NCBI RefSeq assembly: GCF_937924975.1
Contig: NZ_CALEYG010000015.1
Span: forward strand, 58,542-122,541
DNA length: 64,000 nt
Direction: 5' to 3'
From: an uncultured Stomatobaculum sp.
Lineage (GTDB): Bacteria; Bacillota; Clostridia; Lachnospirales; Lachnospiraceae
Numbering within the stretch: the first letter of the stretch is position 1; each line of letters opens with the position of its first letter. The notes below the pieces were generated by a model, which worked only from the letters and a program-made list of their open reading frames with translations, made no database searches and had not been told where the DNA came from. Made by a program: the position numbers and the translations under genes. Positions 33,119 through 41,219 of the stretch are shown in pieces.

Positions 33119-35851
33119 GTGGATTTTGGAAGAAATTCCGTGGAGCGTGCGCTGCAGGACAAGGACGCGCACCGGAGCAAACTGAAAAATCTGATCTCTC
33201 TCACGGCAGTCCGCGTGGTGCTCATGCTGCTGCTCTTGATTGCGGCAATCGCGGTGTCCTTTGTGCTCGGCGCGATCCGCGGCATTGTGGACTCGGCACC
33301 GGAGCTCAAGCCGGACAGCATTGCCCCGATGGGCTTTGCGACTTCGGTCTACGATGCGACCGGAAATCAGGTGGAAACGCTGGTCATGGCGGGCTCGAAT
33401 CGCGAAGAGGCGACTTATGAGGAATTGCCGAAGAACCTGATCAATGCGTTTGTCGCGATTGAGGACGAGAGGTTCTGGCAGCACAACGGCGTCGACACGC
33501 GCTCCATTATGCGTGCGGTTGTCGGTGTGATTCGCGGGACTTCGAGTTCGGGCGGCGGCTCGACCATTACCCAGCAGCTCATCAAAAACAATCTCTTCAA
33601 CGGCGGCCGGGAAAAGAGCTTCGGCGAGAAGCTGACCCGAAAAATTCAGGAGCAGTACCTTGCGATGAAGCTCGAGCGCATCATGAGCAAGGAGGTTATT
33701 CTGACGAACTACCTGAATACCATCAATCTCGGCAGCAATGCGCTCGGCGTAAAGGTGGCTTCGCGCCGCTACTTCAACAAAGAGGTCAAGGATTTGACGC
33801 TCTCGGAGTGCACCGTGCTCGCCGGTATCACCCAGAACCCCTCGCGCCTCAACCCGATTACGGGGCGGCAGGCAAACGAGGAGAAGCGGAAGGTGATACT
33901 CCGCTATATGCTGCGGCAGGGTTACATCACCAAGGAAGAGCAGGAGGAGGCGCTCGCGGACAATGTCTACGACCGCATTGAGAACGCCGACCTGGTTTCC
34001 AAGGAGAAGGCGACTCACACCTACAGCTACTTTACCGACGAACTTGTGAGTCAGGTGCAGCAGGATCTGAAGGACAAGTTCGGCTATACCGACACGCAGG
34101 CGCATAACCTCCTCTACAGCGGCGGCCTCTCGATTTACACGACCCAGGATCCTGCGCTGCAGGCGATTGTGGACGGTGAGATCAACAATCCCGCGAACTA
34201 TGCGGTCACCAAGTACGCGCTCGAATACCGCCTCTCGGTGAAGCGCGCAAACGGCGAGGTACAGAATTACAGCGAGCGCAATGTGCTCGCAAACAAGGGG
34301 AAAAATTTTGACGGTCTGTACCGGACGGATGCCGAGGCGAAGGCAGACGCCGAGGCCTTCCGGGCGAGCGTCGTGAATCCGGCCGAGGATCAGATTGTCG
34401 GTGAGAGCCTTCACATCATCCTCGAGCCGCAGGACTCGTTTGTGTTGATGGAGCAGAGCACGGGACAGGTAAAGGCGCTCTCGGGCGGCCGCGGCGAGAA
34501 GACCGTTTCGCTCTCCTTAAACCGCGCGACGGATTCCTACCGTCAGCCGGGTTCAACCTTCAAGGTTTTGTCCGCGTTTGCGCCGGCAATCGATGCCTGC
34601 GGGCAGACACTTGGCTCGGTCTACTACGACGGCCCCTATGAGGCGAACGGCAAGCAGTTCCGGAACTGGTACGGCGACGACAACTATCTCGGCTGGTCCA
34701 GCATCCGCGACGGCATCATGTACTCGATGAACATTGTCGCAGTGCGCTGCCTCATGGAAACCGTGAGCCCGCAGCTCGGCGCGGAGTACAGCAAGAAGTT
34801 CGGCATCACGAGCCTCACGGACTCGGATTACAACCCGGCCATGGCGCTCGGCGGTCTCACCAAGGGCGTCAACAACCTGGAGCTCACGGCGGCCTTTGCG
34901 GCGATTGCGAACCAGGGTGTCTACACGAAGCCGGTGTTCTACACCAAAATTCTGGATCACAACGGAAAAGTGCTCCTCGAGAACAATCCGGAGCAGCACC
35001 GCGTGATCAAGGACTCGACCGCTTTTCTGCTGACGGATGCGCTGCAGCAGTCCATGCTGCCGAACCGCAAATTTGCGAGCAGCGGCATCAATGTCAATAC
35101 GACGAGCACGCGCGCCAAGCCCTCGAACATGAGCAGCGCCGGTAAGTCCGGCACCACGAGCAACAATGTGGACGTCTGGTTTGTGGGCTTCACGCCCTAT
35201 TATACGGCGGGCATCTGGGGTGGTTGCGACGACAACCAGCCGCTCACGGACGGCAACGGCGGCAACTCTTTCCACAAGGACATCTGGCGGAAGATTATGG
35301 AGCAGGTGCATCAGGGCAAGCCGGATCCGGGCTTTGTGATGCCTGACAGCATTGTGACCGCCGACATCTGCCGGAAGTCCGGCAAACTCCCGGTCAAGGG
35401 TGTCTGCAGCAACGACCCGCGCGGCGATGCGGTCTACACCGAATTCTTTGCGCGCGGCACGATTCCGACCGAGATGTGCGACAAGCACACGACCATGTCG
35501 GTCTGCTCTGTCACGGGGCTCTTGCCGACGCCGTATTGCCCGACTACGAGCCGCGTCGTGATGGTGGTGCCGGATTCGGAGGTCGAGACGGATGACTCCC
35601 GTCTGACGCCGCAGAGACGCTGTAACATTCACACATCCGCCGTCATCTTCCCACCGTCCCGCACGCTTACGCCGGACGATGAAATCGGCATTCCGGGTCT
35701 GAAACCGGGCGACGCGAAGAAGACGGATGAGAGCACTGCAGAGGATAAGAAGGGCAGCGGAAAGGTGCAACCGAAGAAAGCGAAGGAGAGCACCGAAGCG
35801 CCGAAAAAGAAAGCACCGAAGGTCACGCCGCGAAAGAAAAAGAAAAGCTGA
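33119..35851 (+). CDS. Class A penicillin-binding protein (PBP1A type)
   Basis: This bifunctional enzyme polymerises and crosslinks peptidoglycan. The 910-aa protein has a cytoplasmic start, one membrane helix (29-52), a glycosyltransferase-51 domain with EDERFWQHNGVD (115-126) and GGSTITQQLIKN, and a transpeptidase domain with S479-TFK (QPGSTFKVLSAFAP), SMN near 541 and KSGTT. Beyond it lies a Cys-containing extension (CRKSGKLPVKGVC, CDKHT, CSVTG) and a long Lys/Pro/Glu-rich tail. The start is a GTG at 33119 with AAAGGAG before it. The extracytoplasmic cysteines may form disulfides, which is unusual for an anaerobe. Confidence 0.95.
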   Translation: MDFGRNSVERALQDKDAHRSKLKNLISLTAVRVVLMLLLLIAAIAVSFVLGAIRGIVDSAPELKPDSIAPMGFATSVYDATGNQVETLVMAGSNREEATYEELPKNLINAFVAIEDERFWQHNGVDTRSIMRAVVGVIRGTSSSGGGSTITQQLIKNNLFNGGREKSFGEKLTRKIQEQYLAMKLERIMSKEVILTNYLNTINLGSNALGVKVASRRYFNKEVKDLTLSECTVLAGITQNPSRLNPITGRQANEEKRKVILRYMLRQGYITKEEQEEALADNVYDRIENADLVSKEKATHTYSYFTDELVSQVQQDLKDKFGYTDTQAHNLLYSGGLSIYTTQDPALQAIVDGEINNPANYAVTKYALEYRLSVKRANGEVQNYSERNVLANKGKNFDGLYRTDAEAKADAEAFRASVVNPAEDQIVGESLHIILEPQDSFVLMEQSTGQVKALSGGRGEKTVSLSLNRATDSYRQPGSTFKVLSAFAPAIDACGQTLGSVYYDGPYEANGKQFRNWYGDDNYLGWSSIRDGIMYSMNIVAVRCLMETVSPQLGAEYSKKFGITSLTDSDYNPAMALGGLTKGVNNLELTAAFAAIANQGVYTKPVFYTKILDHNGKVLLENNPEQHRVIKDSTAFLLTDALQQSMLPNRKFASSGINVNTTSTRAKPSNMSSAGKSGTTSNNVDVWFVGFTPYYTAGIWGGCDDNQPLTDGNGGNSFHKDIWRKIMEQVHQGKPDPGFVMPDSIVTADICRKSGKLPVKGVCSNDPRGDAVYTEFFARGTIPTEMCDKHTTMSVCSVTGLLPTPYCPTTSRVVMVVPDSEVETDDSRLTPQRRCNIHTSAVIFPPSRTLTPDDEIGIPGLKPGDAKKTDESTAEDKKGSGKVQPKKAKESTEAPKKKAPKVTPRKKKKS

Positions 35852-35889
35852 GACAGGAACCAGGAAATCGGTTTTTTGCGACACGAACG

Positions 35890-35932
35890 GATGTCACCGC
35901 CCTTTTCGCGGGAGGTGACATCTGTTTTGTTT
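35890..35932 (+). terminator. Terminator after the PBP gene
   Basis: GATGTCACC (35890-35898) pairs with GGTGACATC (35914-35922) around a C/G-rich inner part, followed by TGTTTTGTTT. A separate short inverted repeat, AGACGG-AAA-CCGTCT (35968-35982), lies just before the lipoprotein gene and could be an operator. Confidence 0.75.
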
Positions 35933-36040
35933 CAAAATAAAAAAATCTGAGAAACTGTGACCTTGGAGAGACGGAAACCGTCTTATAGGGTGAGAACAAG
36001 AAAAAGTCCTGCGGGAAAAGCAAGAAAGGATGCGATAGAG

Positions 36041-36784
36041 ATGAAGAAAAAACTGATGACGGCGGCGCTTATGTTGAGTGTGATGCTTGCGGCTTGCGGG
36101 CAGGGAAAGGCAGAGACGAGTACGGCCGCAGCGGCAGAGAGCGGTACGGAAACAGAGACCAGAGAAAGTGATGATATCCTGATGGACGGGTGGAGTGCAA
36201 ACCAGGGGAGCCTCGCACCGGCGGACAATGCCGACGCGATGAAGGCCTTTGATGCGGCTGTGGAGGGGATGACAGGCTACAAGTACGAGGTGCTTGCCGT
36301 GCTGGGTTCGCAGCCGGTCGCGGGTACGAATTACGCGTATCTCTGCAAGGGCACTGCGGTGGTGCCGGATGCCGAGCCTTCGTATCTCCTGGTCAATGTC
36401 TATGAGGATTTGGACGGTAAGGCAGAACTTCGCGGGACCAGAGAGTTGTTGCCCGTTGCGGCAGCAAAGATGACGGCGGAGTGGAAGTACAACAGCGGCG
36501 ACAGTGACCTGCAGGCAAATCCCGCGGTACAGAAGGTATTTGAGGCAGCGCTCACCGGCAAGGTGGGCAGCGTCTATGAACCGTTTGTATACATCGGCGG
36601 CGCGGGTGAGCCGGAGAACAGCTATACGCTTCTCTGCGGCAACAGAGCTGTCCCGAATGCCGACAGAAATTTTTGCCTGCTGACCGTTCGGAGGAAGGCT
36701 GACGGCAGCGCCGAGGTGCTGGATACAGAAAAACTGGAGCTCGGCCTAGAGCCTTCGAGCACAACCGAAGAGCAGAAGAGGTAA
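36041..36784 (+). CDS. Lipoprotein with two repeated domains, unknown function
   Basis: The 247-aa protein has a short signal peptide with lipobox LAAC (Cys near 20), a Ser/Thr/Glu-rich linker, then two tandem copies of one domain at about 68-135 and 165-235. Matching landmarks are AFDAAVEGMTGYKYEVLAVLG versus VFEAALTGKVGSVYEPFVYIG, NYAYLCKGTAVVPDAEPSYLLVNV versus SYTLLCGNRAVPNADRNFCLLTV, and DLDGKAEL versus KADGSAEVL. The ATG at 36041 is chosen for the signal peptide; AGAAAGGA lies upstream. Each unit looks like a small alpha+beta domain. I cannot assign a ligand. Confidence 0.75.
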   Translation: MKKKLMTAALMLSVMLAACGQGKAETSTAAAAESGTETETRESDDILMDGWSANQGSLAPADNADAMKAFDAAVEGMTGYKYEVLAVLGSQPVAGTNYAYLCKGTAVVPDAEPSYLLVNVYEDLDGKAELRGTRELLPVAAAKMTAEWKYNSGDSDLQANPAVQKVFEAALTGKVGSVYEPFVYIGGAGEPENSYTLLCGNRAVPNADRNFCLLTVRRKADGSAEVLDTEKLELGLEPSSTTEEQKR

Positions 36785-36825
36785 AGGCGGCACATGGAAG
36801 CGCCGGAGAAAAAGGGGTACCGCGT

Positions 36826-37194
36826 ATGAAACGGCGGAATGCAAAAAAGCTCCTTCGCGCATTGACGGAGATTGACGACAAGTATATTGAGGAGGCAGAG
36901 GTCTTCCGAAAAACAAAGGTCCGAAAACTTCCCTCGGCTGCGCAAATGTGAAGAGGGCGGGGAAATCGGCTACGAGCTCCGGAAAGAGAAGGGAGCGTCG
37001 ACCCGAGCGGAGATTTTAGCGAGTATACGGAAACGACGGAGAAGCACGTTGACGGTATCCGTGTCACGCTCTGTGGTGAAAACGGGCGCTGGTCGCTTGC
37101 GAGCTGGACGAGAGACGGCGATTCATATTCCGTCGAAGCAGAGGCACATCCGCTGATAGAAGAACTATCGGAGCTGGTTAAGACCGTGCGCTGA
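36826..37194 (+). pseudogene. Decayed membrane-protein gene with DUF4367-like end
   Basis: In one frame, an ATG at 36826 (after AGGGG) gives 41 residues beginning MKRRNAKKLLRALTEIDDKY, then TGA at 36949. Without a frame change the same phase continues to TGA at 37192 and ends with DGIRVTLCGENGRWSLASWT and a helix LIEELSELVKTVR. The start resembles the cytoplasmic head, and the end the extracytoplasmic domain, of clostridial DUF4367-type proteins. The membrane helix and middle are missing, so a deletion plus a stop codon is likely. The two parts add up to only about 120 residues. Confidence 0.6.
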
Positions 37195-37209
37195 GCGCGG
37201 TATAAAGAG

Positions 37210-37242
37210 AAAAGAGAGAGGCGGGAGCCTCTCTCTTTTATA
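37210..37242 (+). terminator. Terminator after the decayed gene
   Basis: A perfect 13-bp stem (37210-37222 with 37227-37239) with loop GGGA ends in TTTT. Confidence 0.88.
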
Positions 37243-37291
37243 TCCGGGAAAGCGAAGGGAAATGTGGAAAGGCTTCTGTGGAGTGAAGACA

Positions 37292-37320
37292 GTGACAAGG
37301 AAGGAAGGTGTGCGTATAAT
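37292..37320 (+). promoter_or_regulatory. Promoter of ktrB-ktrA
   Basis: GTGACA (37292-37297) and a perfect TATAAT (37315-37320) are 17 bp apart. No ydaO-type riboswitch was recognised in the short leader. Confidence 0.75.
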
Positions 37321-37375
37321 AAGGATGAGTTGTCAGTAGTTGTTTCATAAGATGAATGTTAAAAAGAGAGAGTCT

Positions 37376-38761
37376 ATGATAAAAAAATTGATAAAACGCA
37401 GGCAAATGAGAATCGCACCTGAACGCTTGATTCCCTTGAGTTTTCTGTTAGCCATTATCTTGGGAACGCTTCTGTTGATGCTTCCGTTTGCGACAGCGGA
37501 GGGAGAGAGCACAGGGGTTTTGACTGCGCTGTTTACGGCAACGACATCTGTGTGTGTGACGGGGCTTGTGGTTGTGGACACATATGCGCACTGGAGCCTT
37601 TTCGGGCAGATGGTCATTCTGTTGCTGATACAAATCGGAGGACTCGGTGTCGTTGCGGTCGGGGCGTTGTTTATGTTGATGGGGAAAAAGAAATTTACGC
37701 TCGGAGATCGGAAACTGCTGGGTGGTGCGCTGAATATTGAGCGAAATAGGGGACACTTGGCATTCCTGTTGCGAGTATTTAAAGGGACTTTTTTGCTCGA
37801 AGGTATGGGCGCCTTATTCTATGCAAGCAGGTTTATACCGAGGTACGGTATTTTGAAAGGCTTGTGGGCAGCTTGTTTTCAGTCTGTTTCTGCATTTTGT
37901 AATGCGGGGATGGATGTCACAGGCCCAAACAGTATGATGGAGTTCAGGGATTCGCCTTTCCTCATGTTTACCACCATGCTACTCATTATTCTGGGTGGAA
38001 TCGGCTTCGTTGTGTGGTTTGATGTAGTCGACGGCATCAAGCAGGGCTTCCGTCATCGTTTGGGACCGGTCACAACGGTGAGACGGTTTCCGGAGCATAC
38101 GAAATTGGTACTTCTTGTCACCGCAATACTGATTATTACCGGTGCTGTCGGGATCATGGCGGCAGAATTTAACAATCCGGGAACCATCGGAGATATGAAT
38201 TTGTGGGACAAATTCTGCAACAGCTTGTTTCAATCTGTAAGTTTCAGAACTGCGGGATTTGCGTCGGTACCGCAGGAAAAGCTGACAGAGATTTCTTGTT
38301 TGATAGGATACATTTTAATGTTTATCGGAGGTTCTCCGATAGGAACTGCAGGCGGCGTCAAGACGGTTACTGCTTTTCTGGTTTTCATGAATGCGTACTC
38401 CTATATTAACGGAAGAAAAGAGACAGTGATTTTTCATAGAAGCGTATCGGCAGAGATGATGAGAAAAGCCGCGGCCATTGTAGCGGTCAGCGCTTCGGTC
38501 TTACTCACGATGACCGTGCTTCTGATGGCAGTTGAGAATATCGAATTGACGGATGCCTGCTACGAGATTACAAGTGCACTTGGTACAGTTGGATTGTCAA
38601 GAGCGCTTACACCGAAGCTTGGCGCTTACGGAAGAATTGTGGTCATAGTATCGATGTATCTCGGTAGAATCGGACCGATTTCAATGGCATGTTTCTTTGC
38701 AGGCGATGTAACATCTCAGAACAAAATCAGACATTCCAAAGGATCGTTTTACGTGGGATAA
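37376..38761 (+). CDS. ktrB: Potassium uptake channel subunit KtrB/TrkH type
   Basis: The 461-aa membrane protein forms the K+-conducting pore. Four pore loops are visible: TSVCVTG (57-63), SAFCNAG, SFRTAG and SALGTVG, each with the selectivity-filter glycine, between membrane helix pairs. Length is typical of KtrB. Three starts are possible (TTG 37340, ATG 37352, ATG 37376); the last has AGAGAGAG just before it and is preferred. The region is more AT-rich than its neighbours. ktrA follows after 14 bases. Confidence 0.93.
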   Translation: MIKKLIKRRQMRIAPERLIPLSFLLAIILGTLLLMLPFATAEGESTGVLTALFTATTSVCVTGLVVVDTYAHWSLFGQMVILLLIQIGGLGVVAVGALFMLMGKKKFTLGDRKLLGGALNIERNRGHLAFLLRVFKGTFLLEGMGALFYASRFIPRYGILKGLWAACFQSVSAFCNAGMDVTGPNSMMEFRDSPFLMFTTMLLIILGGIGFVVWFDVVDGIKQGFRHRLGPVTTVRRFPEHTKLVLLVTAILIITGAVGIMAAEFNNPGTIGDMNLWDKFCNSLFQSVSFRTAGFASVPQEKLTEISCLIGYILMFIGGSPIGTAGGVKTVTAFLVFMNAYSYINGRKETVIFHRSVSAEMMRKAAAIVAVSASVLLTMTVLLMAVENIELTDACYEITSALGTVGLSRALTPKLGAYGRIVVIVSMYLGRIGPISMACFFAGDVTSQNKIRHSKGSFYVG

Positions 38762-38775
38762 GGGGGATTTAGATT

Positions 38776-39420
38776 ATGAAAAAGTCGATTGCAGTACTGG
38801 GCTTGGGAAAATATGGCAGAAGTCTTGCCGAGAATCTCTATCTTATGGGGGCGGATGTTCTGGCCGTGGACAGTGATGAAAAGGTAGTGAATGATTTTTC
38901 GGGGAAATGCACGTCTGTTGTACAGGCAAACATGGAGAACGAAGAAGAAGTTGTGGCGCTTGGGTTGAAGAATATGGACATTGTCGTTTCATGTACGGGA
39001 ACAAATATCGCCGCAGCCATTATGTCGGTTGCGGTTGCAAAGGAGCAGGGGGTTCCTCTCATCGTTGCAAAAGCATCGACCGACAGAACGGCTTCGATTC
39101 TTCGTAAAATCGGTGTGGATAAGATTCTTGATCCGGAGGGAGAGGGAGGAATGCGATCTGCAAGGATTTTGCTTTCATCCTCATTTAAGGATTTCTGGGA
39201 AATTGATGACAACCTGTATGTGGTGGAACTAAAAGTGCGAGAAGAGTGGATTGGCAAAACGTTGATAGAACTTCAACTTCGAAAAAATCACATGATGAAC
39301 GTGGTTGCCCTAAAAGCAGAGGGGAAAAAGTGGAGGTTCGGGAATCCCGCAGAGCCACTACGACAGGATGAAGTATTGCTGGTTGCAATGGAGAAAAAAG
39401 ATCTCAGAAAGTGGCAGTAA
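38776..39420 (+). CDS. ktrA: Potassium uptake regulatory subunit KtrA/TrkA type
   Basis: The 214-aa cytoplasmic protein has an N-terminal RCK_N Rossmann domain (VLGLGKYGRSLAENLYLMGADVLAVD, with the nucleotide loop GLGKYG and Asp at the end of strand 2) and a C-terminal RCK_C domain (about 140-214). KtrA rings gate KtrB in response to ATP/ADP, and RCK_C can bind cyclic di-AMP in Firmicutes. AAGGGGGA precedes the ATG. Same operon as ktrB. Confidence 0.94.
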   Translation: MKKSIAVLGLGKYGRSLAENLYLMGADVLAVDSDEKVVNDFSGKCTSVVQANMENEEEVVALGLKNMDIVVSCTGTNIAAAIMSVAVAKEQGVPLIVAKASTDRTASILRKIGVDKILDPEGEGGMRSARILLSSSFKDFWEIDDNLYVVELKVREEWIGKTLIELQLRKNHMMNVVALKAEGKKWRFGNPAEPLRQDEVLLVAMEKKDLRKWQ

Positions 39421-39665
39421 TAAAATTACGTTCATACATTTTCATGTGGTGACATAAGAATAGAATACCCATTAAACCCTGTGACGGTAGAAATGGAATA
39501 AATTGTATGAAAGACGCGATTATGAGGTATTGACAAAATTGCGAGGAGGGAAACAGGGGCGTTTGACATTTGGTGGAAAGTCTGTTGGCAGATGAGAAAA
39601 TGTCGAAATAGAGGAAGGAGTTTCGGTAAAAACAGGATAGAAAACAAGCGAAAGAAGGAATCGAT

Positions 39666-40277
39666 ATGACAAAGCAGCCCAAGTATCTGCGCAATATGGT
39701 TCCGCAAGTAAAAGAAAAATACGGCGAAGAAAAGGCGCGGGAAATCCTAACGAATGCGGAAAAACGCTATGCCGCGCTCCTCGAAGAAAACAAGGATGAC
39801 CCACCGGCGTATTCCGGGCAGAAGCGGGAGCGCATTTATCCGTGTATCGCCTTGTTCCATGCCTTGGTGGATGCGGGAACGGAGCGTGAGGAAGCCGCTG
39901 CGTTTGTGACCGGTTACTATCGCAGACTCGCCGAGCGCGCAGCCCCCGTCATCCGAACGGTATTGAAGATTCCGGGCTTATACAGACTGGTTCCGAAACT
40001 GTTCTTTGATACGGCGCTGAAACACTGTGTCCCCGAAGCGGGGTTTTTAAGCGAGAACCGATTTTTATCGAAAACCGGGATGCGCTTTGATATGGTGAAA
40101 TGCCCCTATCAAGACAGCTGTGTGCGCTACGGCTGTCCGGAGCTTGTGAAGGGCTTTTGCGACACGGACGATATCTGCTACGGGAATATGCACCCCGGGC
40201 TCTTGTGGGGCAGAACCAAGACCATAGGGCATGGCGACAATGTATGTGATTTCAGCTTGCGTATCACGGAAGGGTAG
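39666..40277 (+). CDS. L-2-amino-thiazoline-4-carboxylate hydrolase family protein
   Basis: The 203-aa protein matches the ATC-hydrolase family by its C-terminal half: MRFDMVKCPYQDSCVRYGCPELVKGFCDTDD and then MHPGLLWGRTKTIGHGDNVCDFSL with conserved Cys, Asp and His residues. The founding member opens the thiazoline ring in cysteine production. Most clostridial homologues are uncharacterised and are probably diverse small hydrolases. AGAAGGAA lies before the ATG. About 245 nt of AT-rich, featureless DNA separates it from ktrA. It converges on the AbiE remnant with only seven bases between stops. Confidence 0.8.
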   Translation: MTKQPKYLRNMVPQVKEKYGEEKAREILTNAEKRYAALLEENKDDPPAYSGQKRERIYPCIALFHALVDAGTEREEAAAFVTGYYRRLAERAAPVIRTVLKIPGLYRLVPKLFFDTALKHCVPEAGFLSENRFLSKTGMRFDMVKCPYQDSCVRYGCPELVKGFCDTDDICYGNMHPGLLWGRTKTIGHGDNVCDFSLRITEG

Positions 40278-40284
40278 GGAGCAA

Positions 40285-41219
40285 TCAGAGGGCGCCGGAG
40301 GGCGAAAGCGCGTTGATTTCCGTCTCTAATTCGCGAATGGCATTCATTACAGTTTCAAAACTCGGAATATCACCATATAGCATGTCCTGCATAGCTTTAT
40401 AATCTGATTTCAATGCGGCTAAACGGTATTCCGGAGGAATTAATTTCAAACTTCCCGGAATAGCTTCTTCATATTTGGCCCATTTTCGCGGATAAAATTT
40501 CATTTTGAAATCCACCACGGTTTTTAGCAAGTTTAGTCTTGCAAGAGCGGTCCCTTTTACGGAAGCCATGGACATACAATACAGATCATAGTAATGCCGT
40601 GAGTAACGCTGTGGCATCGGTGAATTTTGGGGCCGGTTTGCTTCATGGTGCAGGATGGTTGCTTTCTCCCAGAAAGTTCGTTCCGGTGCGACTGTCAGAA
40701 CATCTGTAGTTTTATGTGTAAAAATCTCGGGGTACTTCTCCGCTGCAAAGGGTGTAATCGAAACCATTTTCGCAGGAGTCCAGGCTGCCAGAGCTCCGAT
40801 TTCCAAGCGAATCACCTGCAAGGTCGCAGCATTCGTAAACAAATGCGGATAGGCAAAAAGAACCGTTTGCTTGTCCTTTTCGTCTATAAAGATGTTTGCC
40901 TCATCGCCAAGTATCTCAGAGATTTCTTTTTGAATCTCGGGGCAGAACTTCTCGGCAAGATATGCTTCCGCTCGCGTATTTGCCTCTTTGTTAAAAGCAT
41001 CTTGCCCTGTATTGGTACGTGTTTCCCAAGGTTCGTCTTTCTTATAACCAAGAATCTGCCAATCCAGAATCAAATCAATGTCCTCAGAAAAACGGTGAAT
41101 CAGATCAAATATACCCAAAAATCTTTTTCGACGATGGCTTCAGGCAAATGCATCTCGGCAGCTGTATTCCGAAACAGTTCACGACGGTCATTATCTGATA
41201 GCCGGGCAACATTGATCAT
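40285..41219 (-). pseudogene. abiEii: Disrupted AbiEii/AbiGii-type nucleotidyltransferase toxin
   Basis: An ATG at 41219, overlapping the antitoxin stop as ATGA, starts a frame (MINVARLSDNDRRELFRNTA ... PEAIVEKDFWV) that ends after 39 codons near 41103. The rest of the toxin continues in another phase from 41118 (GIFDLIHRFSEDIDLILDW) to 40285. At the junction, roughly 30 codons expected between 'EKDFWV' and 'LIHRFSEDIDL' are missing. These normally hold the GGTSLSK-type signature of the nucleotidyltransferase fold. The D-x-D pair (SEDIDL) and the downstream half remain. The gene should be inactive as a toxin. The 3' part could be expressed from a TTG at 41118 but would lack the catalytic head. 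Confidence 0.75.

Noticed and set aside
33104..34414. Long antisense frame inside the PBP gene
   Set aside because: High-GC coding DNA produces long antisense frames. It lacks a start site and recognisable motifs.
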